NCBI GenBank assembly: GCA_026707045.1
Contig: JAPOXO010000099.1
Span: 1-53,800 of the forward strand
Length of the DNA stretch: 53,800 bases
Source: Gammaproteobacteria bacterium
GTDB taxonomy: Bacteria; Pseudomonadota; Gammaproteobacteria; Pseudomonadales; Azotimanducaceae
Reading direction: 5' to 3'
Below are positions 25,935 through 36,066 of the stretch, piece after piece. The notes under the pieces were generated by a model that saw nothing but the letters and a program-made list of their open reading frames with translations, had not been told where the DNA came from and did not search any database. The position numbers and the translations under genes are program-made. Numbering within the stretch: the stretch's first letter is position 1; each line of letters starts with the position of its first letter.

Positions 25935-28717
25935 TAGAGCGCACGCGCCACTTCACGCGACTCAAAGACTTCAATTCGATCCCCTTCTCTTACATCGTTG
26001 TAATTGCGCACTCCAATTCCGCATTCAAAACCGTTTCGAACTTCCAGTACATCGTCCTTGAACCTTCGAAGGGATTCAAGCTCCCCTTCGTATATCACCG
26101 TGCTATCACGCAAGACACGAATTTTCTTGTTGCGAGAAACGGAACCTTCCACCACCATGCAGCCGGCGATGTTGCCGAATCTTGGGGAATGGAAAACATC
26201 TCTAACCTCTGCCGTGCCGAGTATCTCTTCTCGAAGTTCAGGTACCAGCATGTCTTCGAGAATTCTCTTGATGTCGTCCAACAGCTCGTAAATAATGCTG
26301 TAGTAGCGGACATCGACCGAGTTTTGTTCGACGATGCGCTTGGCGGCATTGTCCAGCCGAACGTTGAAACCAAAAATCATCGCATCGTAAGCAATCGACA
26401 TGTTCACGTCTGATTCCGTGATTCCACCCACGCCGGACCCAAGCACCTGCACTGCCACTTCATCGTTTCCTATGTCCGTGCATGCCTGAGATATCGCCTC
26501 AAGAGATCCTCTGACATCAGTTTTGAGCACGATATTGAGTATTCGCTTCTCCCCTCGGCCTAGATTGGAGAACATGGATTCCAAACGAGAAGTCTGGCGA
26601 AGCGCTGTTTGCTTTTGCTGGTTTTTCGCCAGGCGCGAGCTGGCCAATTGGCGGGCCTGTCGTTCGTCTAAGGTGACATTGAAATCGTCTCCCGCTGAAG
26701 GTGCTCCGTTCAATCCCAGTACCTCAACCGGAATGGAAGGCTTAGCTTCATCGACCACAGATCCCTGATCGTTGACAAGAGATCGGACTTTGCCAAAGCA
26801 CTCACCAGCAAGCACGATATCTCCTTTTCGCAGCGTTCCATTCTGAACAAGCAATGTCGCGACAGGACCTCGTCCACGGTCCAGCTTGGATTCGATAACC
26901 ACACCCTTTGCTATCGAATCGGGGTATGCCTTGAACTCATGAACTTCAGCCAAGAGCGAAATCGCCGTGAGAAGATCCTCAATTCCTTCTCCCGTTTCTG
27001 CTGAGACATCTACGAATTGAGTCTCTCCTCCCCATTCCTCCGGGGTAACACCAATGGCGTTCAGTTCATTTCTCACACGACCTGGATCGACTCCGGGCAG
27101 ATCGATCTTATTAACCGCAACTATCATCGGCACTTTCGCCGCCAACGCATGCTGCACTGCTTCTTCTGTTTGTGGCATGACACCGTCATCGGCTGCACAT
27201 ACAAGTACAACGATGTCTGTCGCGTTGGCACCTCGCGCTCTCATGGCAGAAAACGCCGCATGTCCAGGTGTATCCAAGAAAGTCATCGAACCTTGTGGAG
27301 TCGTCAGGTGATATGCACCTATATGTTGGGTAATTCCACCTTGTTCCTCATTGACTACACGAGATTTCCTGATGTAGTCAAGCAAAGAAGTCTTGCCGTG
27401 GTCCACGTGTCCCATAACGACTATGACGGGCGATCGGCCCTCGGCAGCGCCCTCCATCTGTTGAGCGGCGACGAGTTCTTCTTCCATGGGGTCACTCGAG
27501 ACAAGATGGGCTCTATGACCCATTTCCTCGACCACAAGCGTGGCTGTATCGGTGTCGATGGTCTGATTAATCGTGACCATTTCTCCCAACTTCATGAGCG
27601 TGGTGATCACTTCCGCGGACTTGACAGACATCTTGCGTGCTAGTTCACCTACCGTAACAGCTTCCGAAATCTCTACATCGTGAACAACTTTCTCTACGGG
27701 TCTGGAGAATTCTCCGCCTGTCTTGGTGACTTCAAATGTGCGTTTCTTGTTGCGTTCGCGTAGAGTCCTTCTTCGATTCGAAGCAGATCGTTTCGCACCA
27801 GTTCCACGCAAATCCAATGGTTCGGCGATGCTTGTTCGGCCACCTCGTTGCTTCCGTTCGTCTCGGCGTTTCCCGCCCCGTTCAACGTTGATTGCTTCGG
27901 CTTCAGCCCTTGCGGCAGCCTCAGCAACCTCGCGCTGCCTTCTGGCTTCTTCCTCTCTTGCCTGTTCCTGCGCTTTTTCTCGATCGATTCTCGCACGTTC
28001 TAACTCTTCACTTCGAAGCCGTTCAGCTTCCTGTCGTTGACGTGATTCCTCCGATCTTTCCTGTTGTTTGCGACGAATTTCTTCTTCTGCCGCAACTCGC
28101 TTCGCTTCTTCCTGGCGAATCCGCTCCTTTTCTAGTTCCAACTGTGAGAGTTCCGATCCCGATGGCTCGGTTGTCGTCGTAATGGATTCTGTTGATTTGG
28201 TTGCCGTCTGTGCCTTTGCTTGCAGCTGATCGTCACTGGCGGCTACGCCGGATTCCCTGATTTCCGCATCTGCATCGATTACTTCGGGCAGAGTTGCGGT
28301 TGTCGGTGGTTCAGAGGTCGGCGCGGTAGGTGTACCCTGTACTGGGGTTTCCTTTCGAACGATTCTGCGTCGCCGAACTTTAGCTACTCGAACCGTACTC
28401 GAGGATCTCTGTAGCCCAAGTGTTGAAGGTCTGGTGCGAGTAAGCGTACCCACACCACCAGAAGTGTCTCGACGACCCATTCCACTACCTGCGGAAGGCG
28501 TTTGCCTGTCTTCGGGACGAGACTCCTCTGTGCCTCCAGCCGTTGACTGCTGTTTTCGCATGTAGTCAACGAGGACTGCGACGTCCTGACTAGAAATCGA
28601 ATCAGTCGATTCCTTTTGAGGCAATCCGGCCAGTGCGATGTTGTCTAGCAGTTTTTGAACGTCAATGTTTTGACGTTCTGCAATATCTGCAACAGTATCG
28701 TTGACAACCGTGCTCAT
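25934..28717 (-). CDS. infB: Translation initiation factor IF-2
   Basis: GTPase that brings fMet-tRNA to the 30S subunit and joins the subunits. The 927-residue protein has an N-terminal IF2N-like domain, a long charged middle (about 170-290) rich in Glu/Arg/Lys that should form helices, a second IF2N domain ([18 protein letters not shown]), then the G domain with G1 GHVDHGKT near residue 434, G3 DTPGH, G4 NKID, and domains II-IV. It starts at ATG 28717 with AAAGGA-type purines upstream. It lies between nusA and rbfA as expected. Confidence 0.97.
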   Translation of the reverse strand: MSTVVNDTVADIAERQNIDVQKLLDNIALAGLPQKESTDSISSQDVAVLVDYMRKQQSTAGGTEESRPEDRQTPSAGSGMGRRDTSGGVGTLTRTRPSTLGLQRSSSTVRVAKVRRRRIVRKETPVQGTPTAPTSEPPTTATLPEVIDADAEIRESGVAASDDQLQAKAQTATKSTESITTTTEPSGSELSQLELEKERIRQEEAKRVAAEEEIRRKQQERSEESRQRQEAERLRSEELERARIDREKAQEQAREEEARRQREVAEAAARAEAEAINVERGGKRRDERKQRGGRTSIAEPLDLRGTGAKRSASNRRRTLRERNKKRTFEVTKTGGEFSRPVEKVVHDVEISEAVTVGELARKMSVKSAEVITTLMKLGEMVTINQTIDTDTATLVVEEMGHRAHLVSSDPMEEELVAAQQMEGAAEGRSPVIVVMGHVDHGKTSLLDYIRKSRVVNEEQGGITQHIGAYHLTTPQGSMTFLDTPGHAAFSAMRARGANATDIVVLVCAADDGVMPQTEEAVQHALAAKVPMIVAVNKIDLPGVDPGRVRNELNAIGVTPEEWGGETQFVDVSAETGEGIEDLLTAISLLAEVHEFKAYPDSIAKGVVIESKLDRGRGPVATLLVQNGTLRKGDIVLAGECFGKVRSLVNDQGSVVDEAKPSIPVEVLGLNGAPSAGDDFNVTLDERQARQLASSRLAKNQQKQTALRQTSRLESMFSNLGRGEKRILNIVLKTDVRGSLEAISQACTDIGNDEVAVQVLGSGVGGITESDVNMSIAYDAMIFGFNVRLDNAAKRIVEQNSVDVRYYSIIYELLDDIKRILEDMLVPELREEILGTAEVRDVFHSPRFGNIAGCMVVEGSVSRNKKIRVLRDSTVIYEGELESLRRFKDDVLEVRNGFECGIGVRNYNDVREGDRIEVFESREVARAL

Positions 28718-28764
28718 CGAGTCGAATATCCTTTCCTTTGACTAGTCTCGTCTGGTCTCAGTGC

Positions 28765-30345
28765 CTAGCTATCCTGCGACTCAAACATTGGCTTGCGGGC
28801 GGCCATAATGAGTCTTCCAGCCGTCTCGGCATCAATTCCAATTTCCATGTCCTGTATGTCGGGAATCGCCAAGTCCGCCAGTTCAGGAATAGTGCGAATC
28901 CCTTCAGAAGCCAATCGCCATGCGATCATATCCGTCATCCCTTCCATGTTCAGCAGCTCAACTGAAGGTGATTCCGATTGCTCTGTGGATTCGTCTCCGT
29001 CTTCAGTATCCTGCAACGCCAGTTCTGCCCGTTCGCGTAATTCTTGAACGATTTCCTCTGTAAACCCTTCGATGTCCAACATCTCATTTATGTCTACGTA
29101 AGCTACTTCTTCAAGGGACGTAAAACTCTCATCGACAAGCACCTGGGCAAGGTCTTCGTCGACCTCGAGTCGGTTCATGAACATCTCGACCAAGCGTTGC
29201 TCTTTCTCTTCTTGCTCACGAATCGCATCATCGTAGCGTCGAATATTGAGCTTCCATCCACAAAGCTCACTTGCGAGACGAACGTTTTCACCATTCGATC
29301 CTATTGCAATCGCATGTTGTTCCTGTCGGACCAAAATATCCATAGAATGCAGGTCGTCGTCCCGAACAATTTGCTCGATTGTCACTGGGCTCATCGCGTT
29401 GATAACCAGCTGCACAGGATCTTGATCCCACTGCACAACATCAATTCTTTCGTTGGCCAACGCACCTGACACTGCCTGAACCCGAGACCCTCTCATTCCT
29501 ACGCAAGCTCCTACAGCATCAATGCGTCGATCTTTGGTTGTGACAGCTACTTTTGCCCGCTGGCCGGGAATGCGTGCAGCGCCTCGGATTTCAATGACTT
29601 CCTCAGCGATTTCTGGAACTTCAACCCGAAAGAGTTCGACGAGCATTTCAGTGCAGGTACGCGACAAAATAAGCTGCGGCCCTTTATTTTCCGAGTCGAT
29701 TCTCAGCAGGTAAGCTCGGACTCGATCTTCAATGCGGAGTTGTTCCTTCGGAATGATATGTTCGCGATAGAGTGCTCCTTCTACGTTGTTTCCCAGATCT
29801 AGAATCACGGCTGAATCCCTGCTGGATCGCTTGACCGTGCCACTGATTAATTGGCCAACTTTGTTGCGATACTCTGAGGCCACTCGATCTCGTTCGGCTT
29901 CTCGAACTTTCTGGAAAATCACTTGGCGCGCAATCTGTGCCATGATTCGCCCAAAGTCCACGTTGGGCCACGGTTCCTCCCAAGTGTCTCCAACAACGAG
30001 ATTGGGGTCTTTCTCTCTTGCCTGATCAAGCGTGAGGTGAGCATCAGGATTGAATGCCTGGAGTTCCCAACTAATCTTTTCCTCCTCGCCGGCGTTAAAT
30101 TGCCAAGCTGGTGAGGGTTCCGGGTTTTCCAACATTTTGTCGCGATCGACAACCGTCCACACCCTGTAGGTGTTGCAGGTGTCCTCAAGCCAGTCTATTG
30201 AGACGCGAAATTCAGCATTTTCACGCATTCGACGTTTAGTTGCTGTCGCTAATGCGGCTTCAATGGCTCCAAACACGATATCCTGAGGGATGCCCTTCTC
30301 GTTGGAAACAGATTCGACCGCGTTGCTAATTTCTTTGAAATTCAT
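28765..30345 (-). CDS. nusA: Transcription termination/antitermination factor NusA
   Basis: RNA polymerase-binding factor for pausing, termination and rRNA antitermination. 526 residues: N-terminal polymerase-binding domain, S1 domain (LISGTVKRSSRDSAVILDLG in pieces), two KH domains (RIDAVGACVGMRGSRVQAV and AIAIGSNGENVRLAS), and two C-terminal acidic repeats (LVDESFTSLEEVAYV and LASEGIRTIPELADL). Compared with E. coli NusA (495) there are roughly 30 extra residues in the N-terminal domain around 72-100 (ENPEPSPAWQFNAGEEEK). It is in the rimP-nusA-infB operon. Confidence 0.96.
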   Translation of the reverse strand: MNFKEISNAVESVSNEKGIPQDIVFGAIEAALATATKRRMRENAEFRVSIDWLEDTCNTYRVWTVVDRDKMLENPEPSPAWQFNAGEEEKISWELQAFNPDAHLTLDQAREKDPNLVVGDTWEEPWPNVDFGRIMAQIARQVIFQKVREAERDRVASEYRNKVGQLISGTVKRSSRDSAVILDLGNNVEGALYREHIIPKEQLRIEDRVRAYLLRIDSENKGPQLILSRTCTEMLVELFRVEVPEIAEEVIEIRGAARIPGQRAKVAVTTKDRRIDAVGACVGMRGSRVQAVSGALANERIDVVQWDQDPVQLVINAMSPVTIEQIVRDDDLHSMDILVRQEQHAIAIGSNGENVRLASELCGWKLNIRRYDDAIREQEEKEQRLVEMFMNRLEVDEDLAQVLVDESFTSLEEVAYVDINEMLDIEGFTEEIVQELRERAELALQDTEDGDESTEQSESPSVELLNMEGMTDMIAWRLASEGIRTIPELADLAIPDIQDMEIGIDAETAGRLIMAARKPMFESQDS

Positions 30346-30358
30346 TTCTCATTGGTTT

Positions 30359-30817
30359 CTAATTGAACGTGGGCACAAGTCGAGCTCGACGGACTTGTTC
30401 GAATTCGAGCTCAAACTCCCCTTCATCCACGTCGACACAGAACCGCTCTTCGTCGCTCGACCGTAGGCGGCCGCGAATGTGAGAACGGCCCATTTTCGGC
30501 CATAGCAGACGCACGTCGATCAACTCGCCAACATAAGCTCCAAACTGTTCAGGTTTAAACAAAACCCTATCCATTCCTGGGGAAGACACCTGAATTCGGA
30601 GCTCATTCGGTAGAACATTTTCAATGTCCAAAATCGCCTCAATTTGATCACTGACTAGTGCACAGTCATCAACAGTTACGCCTTTCTTTGAGTCGATGAA
30701 CACCCAAAGGTTTCCACGCCTATTGCGTTGGGAGTATTCGATACCCCATAGGCAAAATCCCAAGGCTCGTACCGTAGGTGCCAGCAATTCTTCAAGTCTT
30801 GCGGAACTTTCGTTCAT
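30359..30817 (-). CDS. rimP: Ribosome maturation factor RimP
   Basis: Helps 30S maturation by aiding S12/16S pseudoknot steps. With the ATG at 30817 the product has 152 residues, matching the family: LLAPTVRALGFCLWGIEY, VFIDSKKGVTVDDCALVSDQI, LRIQVSSPGMDRVLF, and a C-terminal SH3-like domain. The frame is open to 30913, but AAGGATGGA directly precedes the ATG at 30817 and the extra 32 residues have no family counterpart. It lies between the fMet tRNA gene and nusA, as in the E. coli metY-rimP-nusA operon. Confidence 0.94.
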   Translation of the reverse strand: MNESSARLEELLAPTVRALGFCLWGIEYSQRNRRGNLWVFIDSKKGVTVDDCALVSDQIEAILDIENVLPNELRIQVSSPGMDRVLFKPEQFGAYVGELIDVRLLWPKMGRSHIRGRLRSSDEERFCVDVDEGEFELEFEQVRRARLVPTFN

Positions 30818-31045
30818 TCCATCCTTCACAAAGCACAAAGCACCTTCGCTTCCGTCGGAAACGAAAGTCAAGCTTTCAACTGGGAGAATACTGGTCGTTC
30901 GAAGTTGGGCCAACTAGCTCAAACGACGAAAACTGCCAGAAACTACAAATGCTTGCGTCTCCCATCGTCCGATGCGAGCGACAAACAGAGGACGGCAATT
31001 AGATAAAACGATGCCGCTTCAGCGGCAACGACTTATCGACCATCG

Positions 31046-31121
31046 TGGTAGCGGGGGAAGGATTCGAACCTCCGACCTATGGGTTATGAGCCCATCGAGC
31101 TACCAACTGCTCCACCCCGCA
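31046..31121 (-). tRNA. Initiator tRNA-fMet (CAT)
   Basis: 76-base cloverleaf read on the minus strand, with CAT anticodon (loop CTCATAA) flanked by the three GGG/CCC pairs that mark initiators. The A11-U24 pair of initiators and an encoded CCA (31048-31046) are present. The 1-72 pair is U-U, still unpaired as required for formylation, though E. coli has C-A. Position directly before rimP-nusA-infB matches metY of E. coli. It has its own promoter. Confidence 0.95.
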
Positions 31122-31136
31122 TCAGCAACGCACGCA

Positions 31137-31165
31137 ATTATAAAGACGCATACACCGATAAGCAA
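31137..31165 (-). promoter_or_regulatory. Sigma-70 promoter of the tRNA-fMet-rimP-nusA-infB operon
   Basis: Minus strand: TTGCTT at 31165-31160, a 17-base spacer, and perfect TATAAT at 31142-31137, 16 bases before the tRNA. Good spacing and place make it the likely promoter of the tRNA and probably of the whole downstream operon. Confidence 0.75.
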
Positions 31166-31190
31166 GCCTTCCGGGCGTAAAACAGTCCTT

Positions 31191-31223
31191 GTACAGCTGA
31201 ATTCAACTTTCGCTCAACTGTAC
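31191..31223 (-). other. Stem-loop between tRNA-Leu and tRNA-fMet
   Basis: A 10-bp stem (GTACAGTTGA pairing with TCAGCTGTAC, one G-U) with a 13-base loop follows tRNA-Leu by 10 bases. On the minus strand no U-run follows, so it is more likely a processing or weak stop signal than a standard terminator. On the plus strand TTTT follows, but no gene reads that way here. Confidence 0.4.
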
Positions 31224-31232
31224 TTTTGAGTG

Positions 31233-31319
31233 TGGTGCCGAAGAGAGGACTCGAACCTCCACGGGCATGAACCCACTACCCCCTCAAGGTAGCGTGTCTA
31301 CCAATTCCACCACTTCGGC
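31233..31319 (-). tRNA. tRNA-Leu (GAG)
   Basis: 87-base class II tRNA on the minus strand, beginning GCCGAAG with matching acceptor strand CTTCGGC, A73 and encoded CCA. It has a long variable arm and anticodon loop TTGAGGG giving GAG. It closely resembles E. coli leuU and, as there, sits immediately downstream of secG. Confidence 0.95.
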
Positions 31320-31364
31320 GACGCCAATTGTTTGGAATATCGTGAATACGCAGTTACATGATCA

Positions 31365-31847
31365 CTAGAAATCCGGAAGGTCTGCGGTTTCATCGTCGTT
31401 GGAATCCGACGACTCTGGGATGCCCTCGACATCCTCCATTGGCGGAGACTGTAGATCGGGCATATCGTCCCCTTCAAGGGGAAGTCCAATGTCTTGTGTG
31501 CCTTGCTCTTCGCTTGAAGCATCTGCACTCTCGTCAGTAGGAATTGCATCTCCATCCTGAACTATTGCAGGCAAGCTCTCAATTTCGAACGTCTTCAAAC
31601 TATCTGCCCGCTCCTTTGCCGTGTAAGCCAAACCAAAGGCAATCAAGAAATATCCAATTGCAAGCGCAGCGGTGAACTTAACAATAAACGACGTCGCTCC
31701 TGATGAACCAAACAAGGTATTCGCGGCACCACTGCCAAAAGCGGCGCCAATGTCAGCACCCTTGCTTTGCTGGATCAATACCAGCCCGCCCAGCGACACT
31801 GAAACGATCACAAGCAAAATCAAAAGAACAGTCTCAAATAAATCCAT
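31365..31847 (-). CDS. secG: Preprotein translocase subunit SecG with long acidic tail
   Basis: SecYEG channel subunit of the inner membrane. Two hydrophobic helices (about 5-25 and 54-76) flank the conserved cytoplasmic loop with GLVLIQQSKGADIGAAFGSG and ANTLFGSSG, clear SecG signatures. The protein is 160 residues, against about 110 in E. coli; residues from about 86 onward form a Glu/Asp/Ser/Pro-rich tail with no basic residues to speak of. It sits 3 bases after tpiA and before tRNA-Leu, as in E. coli and Pseudomonas. Confidence 0.94.
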   Translation of the reverse strand: MDLFETVLLILLVIVSVSLGGLVLIQQSKGADIGAAFGSGAANTLFGSSGATSFIVKFTAALAIGYFLIAFGLAYTAKERADSLKTFEIESLPAIVQDGDAIPTDESADASSEEQGTQDIGLPLEGDDMPDLQSPPMEDVEGIPESSDSNDDETADLPDF

Positions 31848-31850
31848 GAA

Positions 31851-32612
31851 CTACACACCAGCTGCAATTTGACAAATACGCTTGAAGCTGTCCACTTCAA
31901 GTGATGCGCCGCCCACCAGAAAACCATCGATGTTTTGTTGTGCGACAAGGGCGGCGGCATTTTCTACCTTGACGCTTCCTCCGTACAGAATGCGAATCTG
32001 CTTCGCATCCCATTCGGTGGACTCTAAAATCATACTACGAACGTGACAATGCATGTCTTCTGCGTCCGAAGGTTCTGCTACAGCTCCCGTTCCAATCGCC
32101 CATATGGGCTCGTATGCGAACACGATTTGCACCGGCGATTTAGAGTCGCACGCTCTCAAAATGGATGACACTTGTTCCGAGACTACTCTTCTCGCGTTTC
32201 CGGTCTCTCTTTGTGAGATGGATTCACCCACGCACACAATGGGAATGACTCCTGAGTCGATGCACGCACTACACTTTCGTGCAACATGCTGGTCGGTTTC
32301 ACCAAACATCGTTCGCCGCTCAGAATGTCCAATGATTGCAAAGCTTGCCCCAAGCTCCGCCAGCATACTCGGAGCCAATTCACCCGTAAACGCGCCTGAC
32401 TGTTCCCAGTACAAATTCTGTACGCCCACTTGGATCGCTGGCGAAATTGAATCGGACAGTCTATGAAAGTAAATCGATGGAGGTGCAACCCACACATCGA
32501 CCCCAGGCGAAGAAGCATTCAGTTTGATCGAATACTCTTGACACAGTTCCAAGGAACCGTGCATTTTCCAGTTTGCAACGACAAGGGGGTTTGGCAAGCT
32601 TTGAGTCAGCAA
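31851..32612 (-). CDS. tpiA: Triosephosphate isomerase
   Basis: Glycolytic isomerase of DHAP and glyceraldehyde-3-phosphate. The 253-residue product has NWKMHGS (catalytic Lys), IGHSERR (catalytic His), YEPIWAIGTG (catalytic Glu) and the phosphate loops GGSVK and FLVGGASL. The TTG start at 32612 is supported by GGAG 8 bases upstream and gives a normal N-terminus. The 143-base gap to glmM has TATACT and TTGACA boxes, but 24 bases apart, so no promoter is called. Confidence 0.96.
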   Translation of the reverse strand: MLTQSLPNPLVVANWKMHGSLELCQEYSIKLNASSPGVDVWVAPPSIYFHRLSDSISPAIQVGVQNLYWEQSGAFTGELAPSMLAELGASFAIIGHSERRTMFGETDQHVARKCSACIDSGVIPIVCVGESISQRETGNARRVVSEQVSSILRACDSKSPVQIVFAYEPIWAIGTGAVAEPSDAEDMHCHVRSMILESTEWDAKQIRILYGGSVKVENAAALVAQQNIDGFLVGGASLEVDSFKRICQIAAGV

Positions 32613-32755
32613 GCTACGAACTCCAAATAGTATATGCGCGGGGTATTGAGAGAATCAGTGTCAATTCGACTGCAATCGCAAGCGAATCATTGAATCTGCA
32701 GGTGTTACCGCAAGGTGGTTCTAATTGCCATGCTTGGAATTAGATCGCATTAGTT

Positions 32756-34129
32756 TCAACTCATACTCGTAATTGCCTGAGCACACGACTCCGCGATTCT
32801 ATCCACCGATTCAGGATCTTGTCCTTCGACCAATACGCGAACTACAGACTCAGTACCGGAAGGTCGGACAACAATTCGATGCCGGTCAAGTTCCGCAGGA
32901 GTCAATCGCGAGAGCACTCCATCGACCGCTGAGCATGCGGCAGATTTCAATGAATCTTTCACTCCGACATTTACAAGTTTCTGGGGAAATAGGCGAAGTT
33001 CTCGAACGATATCGCTTAGATTCCATCTGTTTTCTTGGCATGCCAACAGTACTTGCAATGCCGAAACAATTCCATCGCCTGTCGTCGTCTCTTGGTGACA
33101 CACAATATGACCGGAATTTTCGCCACCCAAGCTCCAACCGAGCTCAGTCATCTTGTTTTGAACGTTTCGGTCGCCTACATCGGAACGGCAAAAAGGAATG
33201 TCTAGCTCGTTCAGTGCGGTCTCGAGTCCACGATTGGTCATGACAGTGCCCACGACACCACCAAAGTCCCCGTGAGAAAGACGTTGAGCTCGTGCCAAAC
33301 AATACAAGATGTGATCTCCGTCCAGGAGTTCACCCTTTTTGTCGACCATGACTACTCTATCGCCGTCTCCATCAAACGCGATTCCCAAATCAGCGCGAAG
33401 GCGAGTGACCTCTCTCTGCAGGCTATTACAGTCTGTCGAGCCACATCGGTGATTGATGTTGATACCGTTCGGGTCTGAACCAATCGTTTCTACTTTGGCA
33501 CCGAGTGTTGCGAAGACTTGGGGAGCTATCGAATATGTCGCTCCGTGGGCACAATCGAGCACTATGTGCAAATCTCTTAGGTCCAATTCTCCACGTACCG
33601 AATCAATGCAAAAGTTCACATAATCGTTTCGAGCTGATCCAGGGCGTGAAGCCTTGCCAAGTTCGCTCCCCTGCACGGTGCTTAGCCCGCTTCGCATCAT
33701 GAGTTCGATTTGGGCTTCAGTGCTGTCGGGGAGTTTCAGCCCGTCTTGATCGAAGAACTTTATGCCGTTGTCGTGATACGGATTGTGAGAGGCACTAATG
33801 GCGATGCCTAGATCTGCGCCCATTGTTCTAGTTAAATAGGCGATGGCAGGAGTAGGGATTACTCCCAATAGACCGACGTTGATTCCCGAGGCTATGAATC
33901 CACCTTGAAGGATCGACTCAAGCAAATAGCCTGAAATGCGTGTGTCCTTGCCAATTAGGACTTCTTTGCCCCCTCGCTCCTTGACAATTCGCCCCGTAAT
34001 TTGTGCAATTTTTAGGCACGTTTCGGGAGTAATAGGAAATTGCCCTACTTGCCCCCGAATGCCATCCGTTCCAAAAAGTTTGCGATGTACAGAATCGGAG
34101 TGATCTGTGGACCGAGGCGTGGAGGTCAC
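32756..34129 (-). CDS. glmM: Phosphoglucosamine mutase
   Basis: Converts glucosamine-6-phosphate to glucosamine-1-phosphate for UDP-GlcNAc, feeding peptidoglycan and LPS. 457 residues with KLFGTDGIRG at the N-terminus, the active-site phosphoserine in SASHNPYHDNGIKFF, the metal loop DGDGDR, the sugar loop GENSGH, and the phosphate-binding RPSGTE. The N-terminus is about 12 residues longer than in E. coli. It lies 11 bases after ftsH; folP, normally between them, is absent. Confidence 0.97.
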   Translation of the reverse strand: MTSTPRSTDHSDSVHRKLFGTDGIRGQVGQFPITPETCLKIAQITGRIVKERGGKEVLIGKDTRISGYLLESILQGGFIASGINVGLLGVIPTPAIAYLTRTMGADLGIAISASHNPYHDNGIKFFDQDGLKLPDSTEAQIELMMRSGLSTVQGSELGKASRPGSARNDYVNFCIDSVRGELDLRDLHIVLDCAHGATYSIAPQVFATLGAKVETIGSDPNGININHRCGSTDCNSLQREVTRLRADLGIAFDGDGDRVVMVDKKGELLDGDHILYCLARAQRLSHGDFGGVVGTVMTNRGLETALNELDIPFCRSDVGDRNVQNKMTELGWSLGGENSGHIVCHQETTTGDGIVSALQVLLACQENRWNLSDIVRELRLFPQKLVNVGVKDSLKSAACSAVDGVLSRLTPAELDRHRIVVRPSGTESVVRVLVEGQDPESVDRIAESCAQAITSMS

Positions 34130-34140
34130 CTCAAAAAACG

Positions 34141-36066
34141 CTACGAATCTTCGGCTGGGGAAGCAAACGGAGGTGGTTCACGGTCTTCCGTCGTCGCGTC
34201 GGAAGCTCCCTCTGCAGAAGAAGTCTCTGAAGTTGCGGCGGGTTCCGTCGGACGCTCGGGCGCACGCGGTTTCCCACCTGCCATGATGTCTCCGACCTGA
34301 TCTGGCGAAAGTGTTTCATACTCGATTAGCGCATTGGCCATGACATGGAGTTTCTCCATGTTTTCTTCGAGCACGCCCTTTGCACGTTCATACATTCGAT
34401 GAACGATATCGCGAATTTCGTCGTCGATCTTGCGAGCGGTATTGTCGGACAATGTTGGATTGGGTGTACCCGCCGACATTCCAAGAAACACCTCCCCTTC
34501 TGGGTCATCATATTGCAGCGGACCCAATGATTCGGAGAAACCCCACTTCGTGACCATATTTCTTGCAAGTTGAGTGGCACGTTCCAGATCGTTGGCAGCA
34601 CCAGTCGTGATGCCTTCAGAACCGTTAATTAGTTCCTCGGCAATTCGTCCGCCGTACAGAGTGCAAATCTGTGACTCAACGGCGGTTCGGCTCATACTGT
34701 ATTTATCTTCCTCGGGTAGGAACATTGTGACTCCCAATGCTCGTCCACGAGGAACAACAGTAATTTTGTACAGCATGTCGTGTTCTGGCATGCAGTAGCC
34801 GACAATCGCATGCCCAGCCTCGTGATAAGCCGTAACTCGCTTTTCCTTGTCCGACATGACCATTGACTTTCGCTCGGCACCCATCATGATCTTGTCTTTG
34901 GCCTTCTCGAACTCATCCATTCCGACCAAGCGTCGTCCAGCTCTAGCAGCAAACAATGCAGCCTCATTAACGATATTTTCGAGGTCTGCGCCAGAGAATC
35001 CTGGAGTGCCTCGAGCAATAGTGAGTGACTCGACATCTTCCGCCAGTGGTACTCGACGCATATGCACCTTAAGAATCTGCTCCCGCCCGCGTATATCGGG
35101 CAGCGGAACTACGATTTGACGATCGAATCGACCAGGTCTCGTCAGCGCGGGATCTAAGACATCTGGGCGATTCGTTGCAGCAATAACAATCACACCGTCA
35201 TTGGGTTCAAACCCTCCCATTTCGACCAACAGTTGATTAAGGGTCTGTTCACGTTCATCGTGCCCGTTGCCCAAGCCGGCACCACGGTGTCGTCCAACGG
35301 CGTCGATCTCATCAATGAACACAATGCACGGTGCATGTTTCTTAGCTTGTTCGAACATGTCACGGACCCGAGACGCACCCACGCCGACAAACATTTCCAC
35401 AAAGTCAGAACCTGATATCGAAAAGAACGGTACTTTTGCCTCACCGGCGATGGCTTTGGCCAACAGCGTCTTGCCAGTTCCCGGTGGACCTACCATCAGA
35501 GTTCCCCGAGGTATTCGACCGCCCAGTTTCTGATACTTTCCTGGGTCTCGCAGAAACTCTACCAGTTCCTGCACATCTTCCTTGGCCTCTTCAACTCCCG
35601 CAACATCGGCGAATGTGGTATCCACATTCTCATCCGTAAGCATTTTGGCTTTGCTCTTACCAAACGCCAAAGGACCTCCACGTCCCCCAACTCCCTGAAC
35701 CTGACGCATGAGCAACATGAAGACGGCAACGATAATGAGAATGGGAAGTATTGCAAAAAAGAGCTGCATCCAGAAACTATTGCCAGTGTCCTTGGTACCC
35801 CGAATTTCAACTGTTTTCGTCTTCAGCAAATCGAAAAGCTCTTGGTCGGGAATCGGGAGCTGTACAACTTTGAATTTTGTACCGTTGTGGCGCTCCGCGA
35901 TGATGATGTCTTGCTTGAACGTCACTTTGGCAACGTTTTCTTGCTCAATTTCAGTCCGAAATGCCGAGTAGCTCAGTTCTTCAGGCTCGGCCCGACCGAC
36001 AAAGTTATTGAATAAAGTGAGCAGAACCAAGGCTACGATCACCCATAGCAACAGGTTCTTCGCCAT
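34141..36066 (-). CDS. ftsH: ATP-dependent zinc metalloprotease FtsH
   Basis: Membrane-anchored AAA+ protease that degrades misfolded membrane proteins and regulators such as RpoH and LpxC in relatives. With the ATG at 36066 (MAKNLLLW, identical to the family start) it has 641 residues. Two membrane segments (about 4-20 and 101-121) flank a periplasmic domain. Walker A is GPPGTGKT (193-200), Walker B FIDEIDA, then the SRH region and the zinc motif HEAGH (415-419). The C-terminal tail is rich in Ser/Thr/Glu/Pro. A TTG three codons upstream is possible but less likely. The ftsH-glmM linkage is conserved. Confidence 0.97.
   Translation of the reverse strand: MAKNLLLWVIVALVLLTLFNNFVGRAEPEELSYSAFRTEIEQENVAKVTFKQDIIIAERHNGTKFKVVQLPIPDQELFDLLKTKTVEIRGTKDTGNSFWMQLFFAILPILIIVAVFMLLMRQVQGVGGRGGPLAFGKSKAKMLTDENVDTTFADVAGVEEAKEDVQELVEFLRDPGKYQKLGGRIPRGTLMVGPPGTGKTLLAKAIAGEAKVPFFSISGSDFVEMFVGVGASRVRDMFEQAKKHAPCIVFIDEIDAVGRHRGAGLGNGHDEREQTLNQLLVEMGGFEPNDGVIVIAATNRPDVLDPALTRPGRFDRQIVVPLPDIRGREQILKVHMRRVPLAEDVESLTIARGTPGFSGADLENIVNEAALFAARAGRRLVGMDEFEKAKDKIMMGAERKSMVMSDKEKRVTAYHEAGHAIVGYCMPEHDMLYKITVVPRGRALGVTMFLPEEDKYSMSRTAVESQICTLYGGRIAEELINGSEGITTGAANDLERATQLARNMVTKWGFSESLGPLQYDDPEGEVFLGMSAGTPNPTLSDNTARKIDDEIRDIVHRMYERAKGVLEENMEKLHVMANALIEYETLSPDQVGDIMAGGKPRAPERPTEPAATSETSSAEGASDATTEDREPPPFASPAEDS

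Noticed and set aside
32629..32664. TTGACA and TATACT upstream of tpiA
   Set aside because: The two boxes are 24 bases apart, too far for a sigma-70 promoter.
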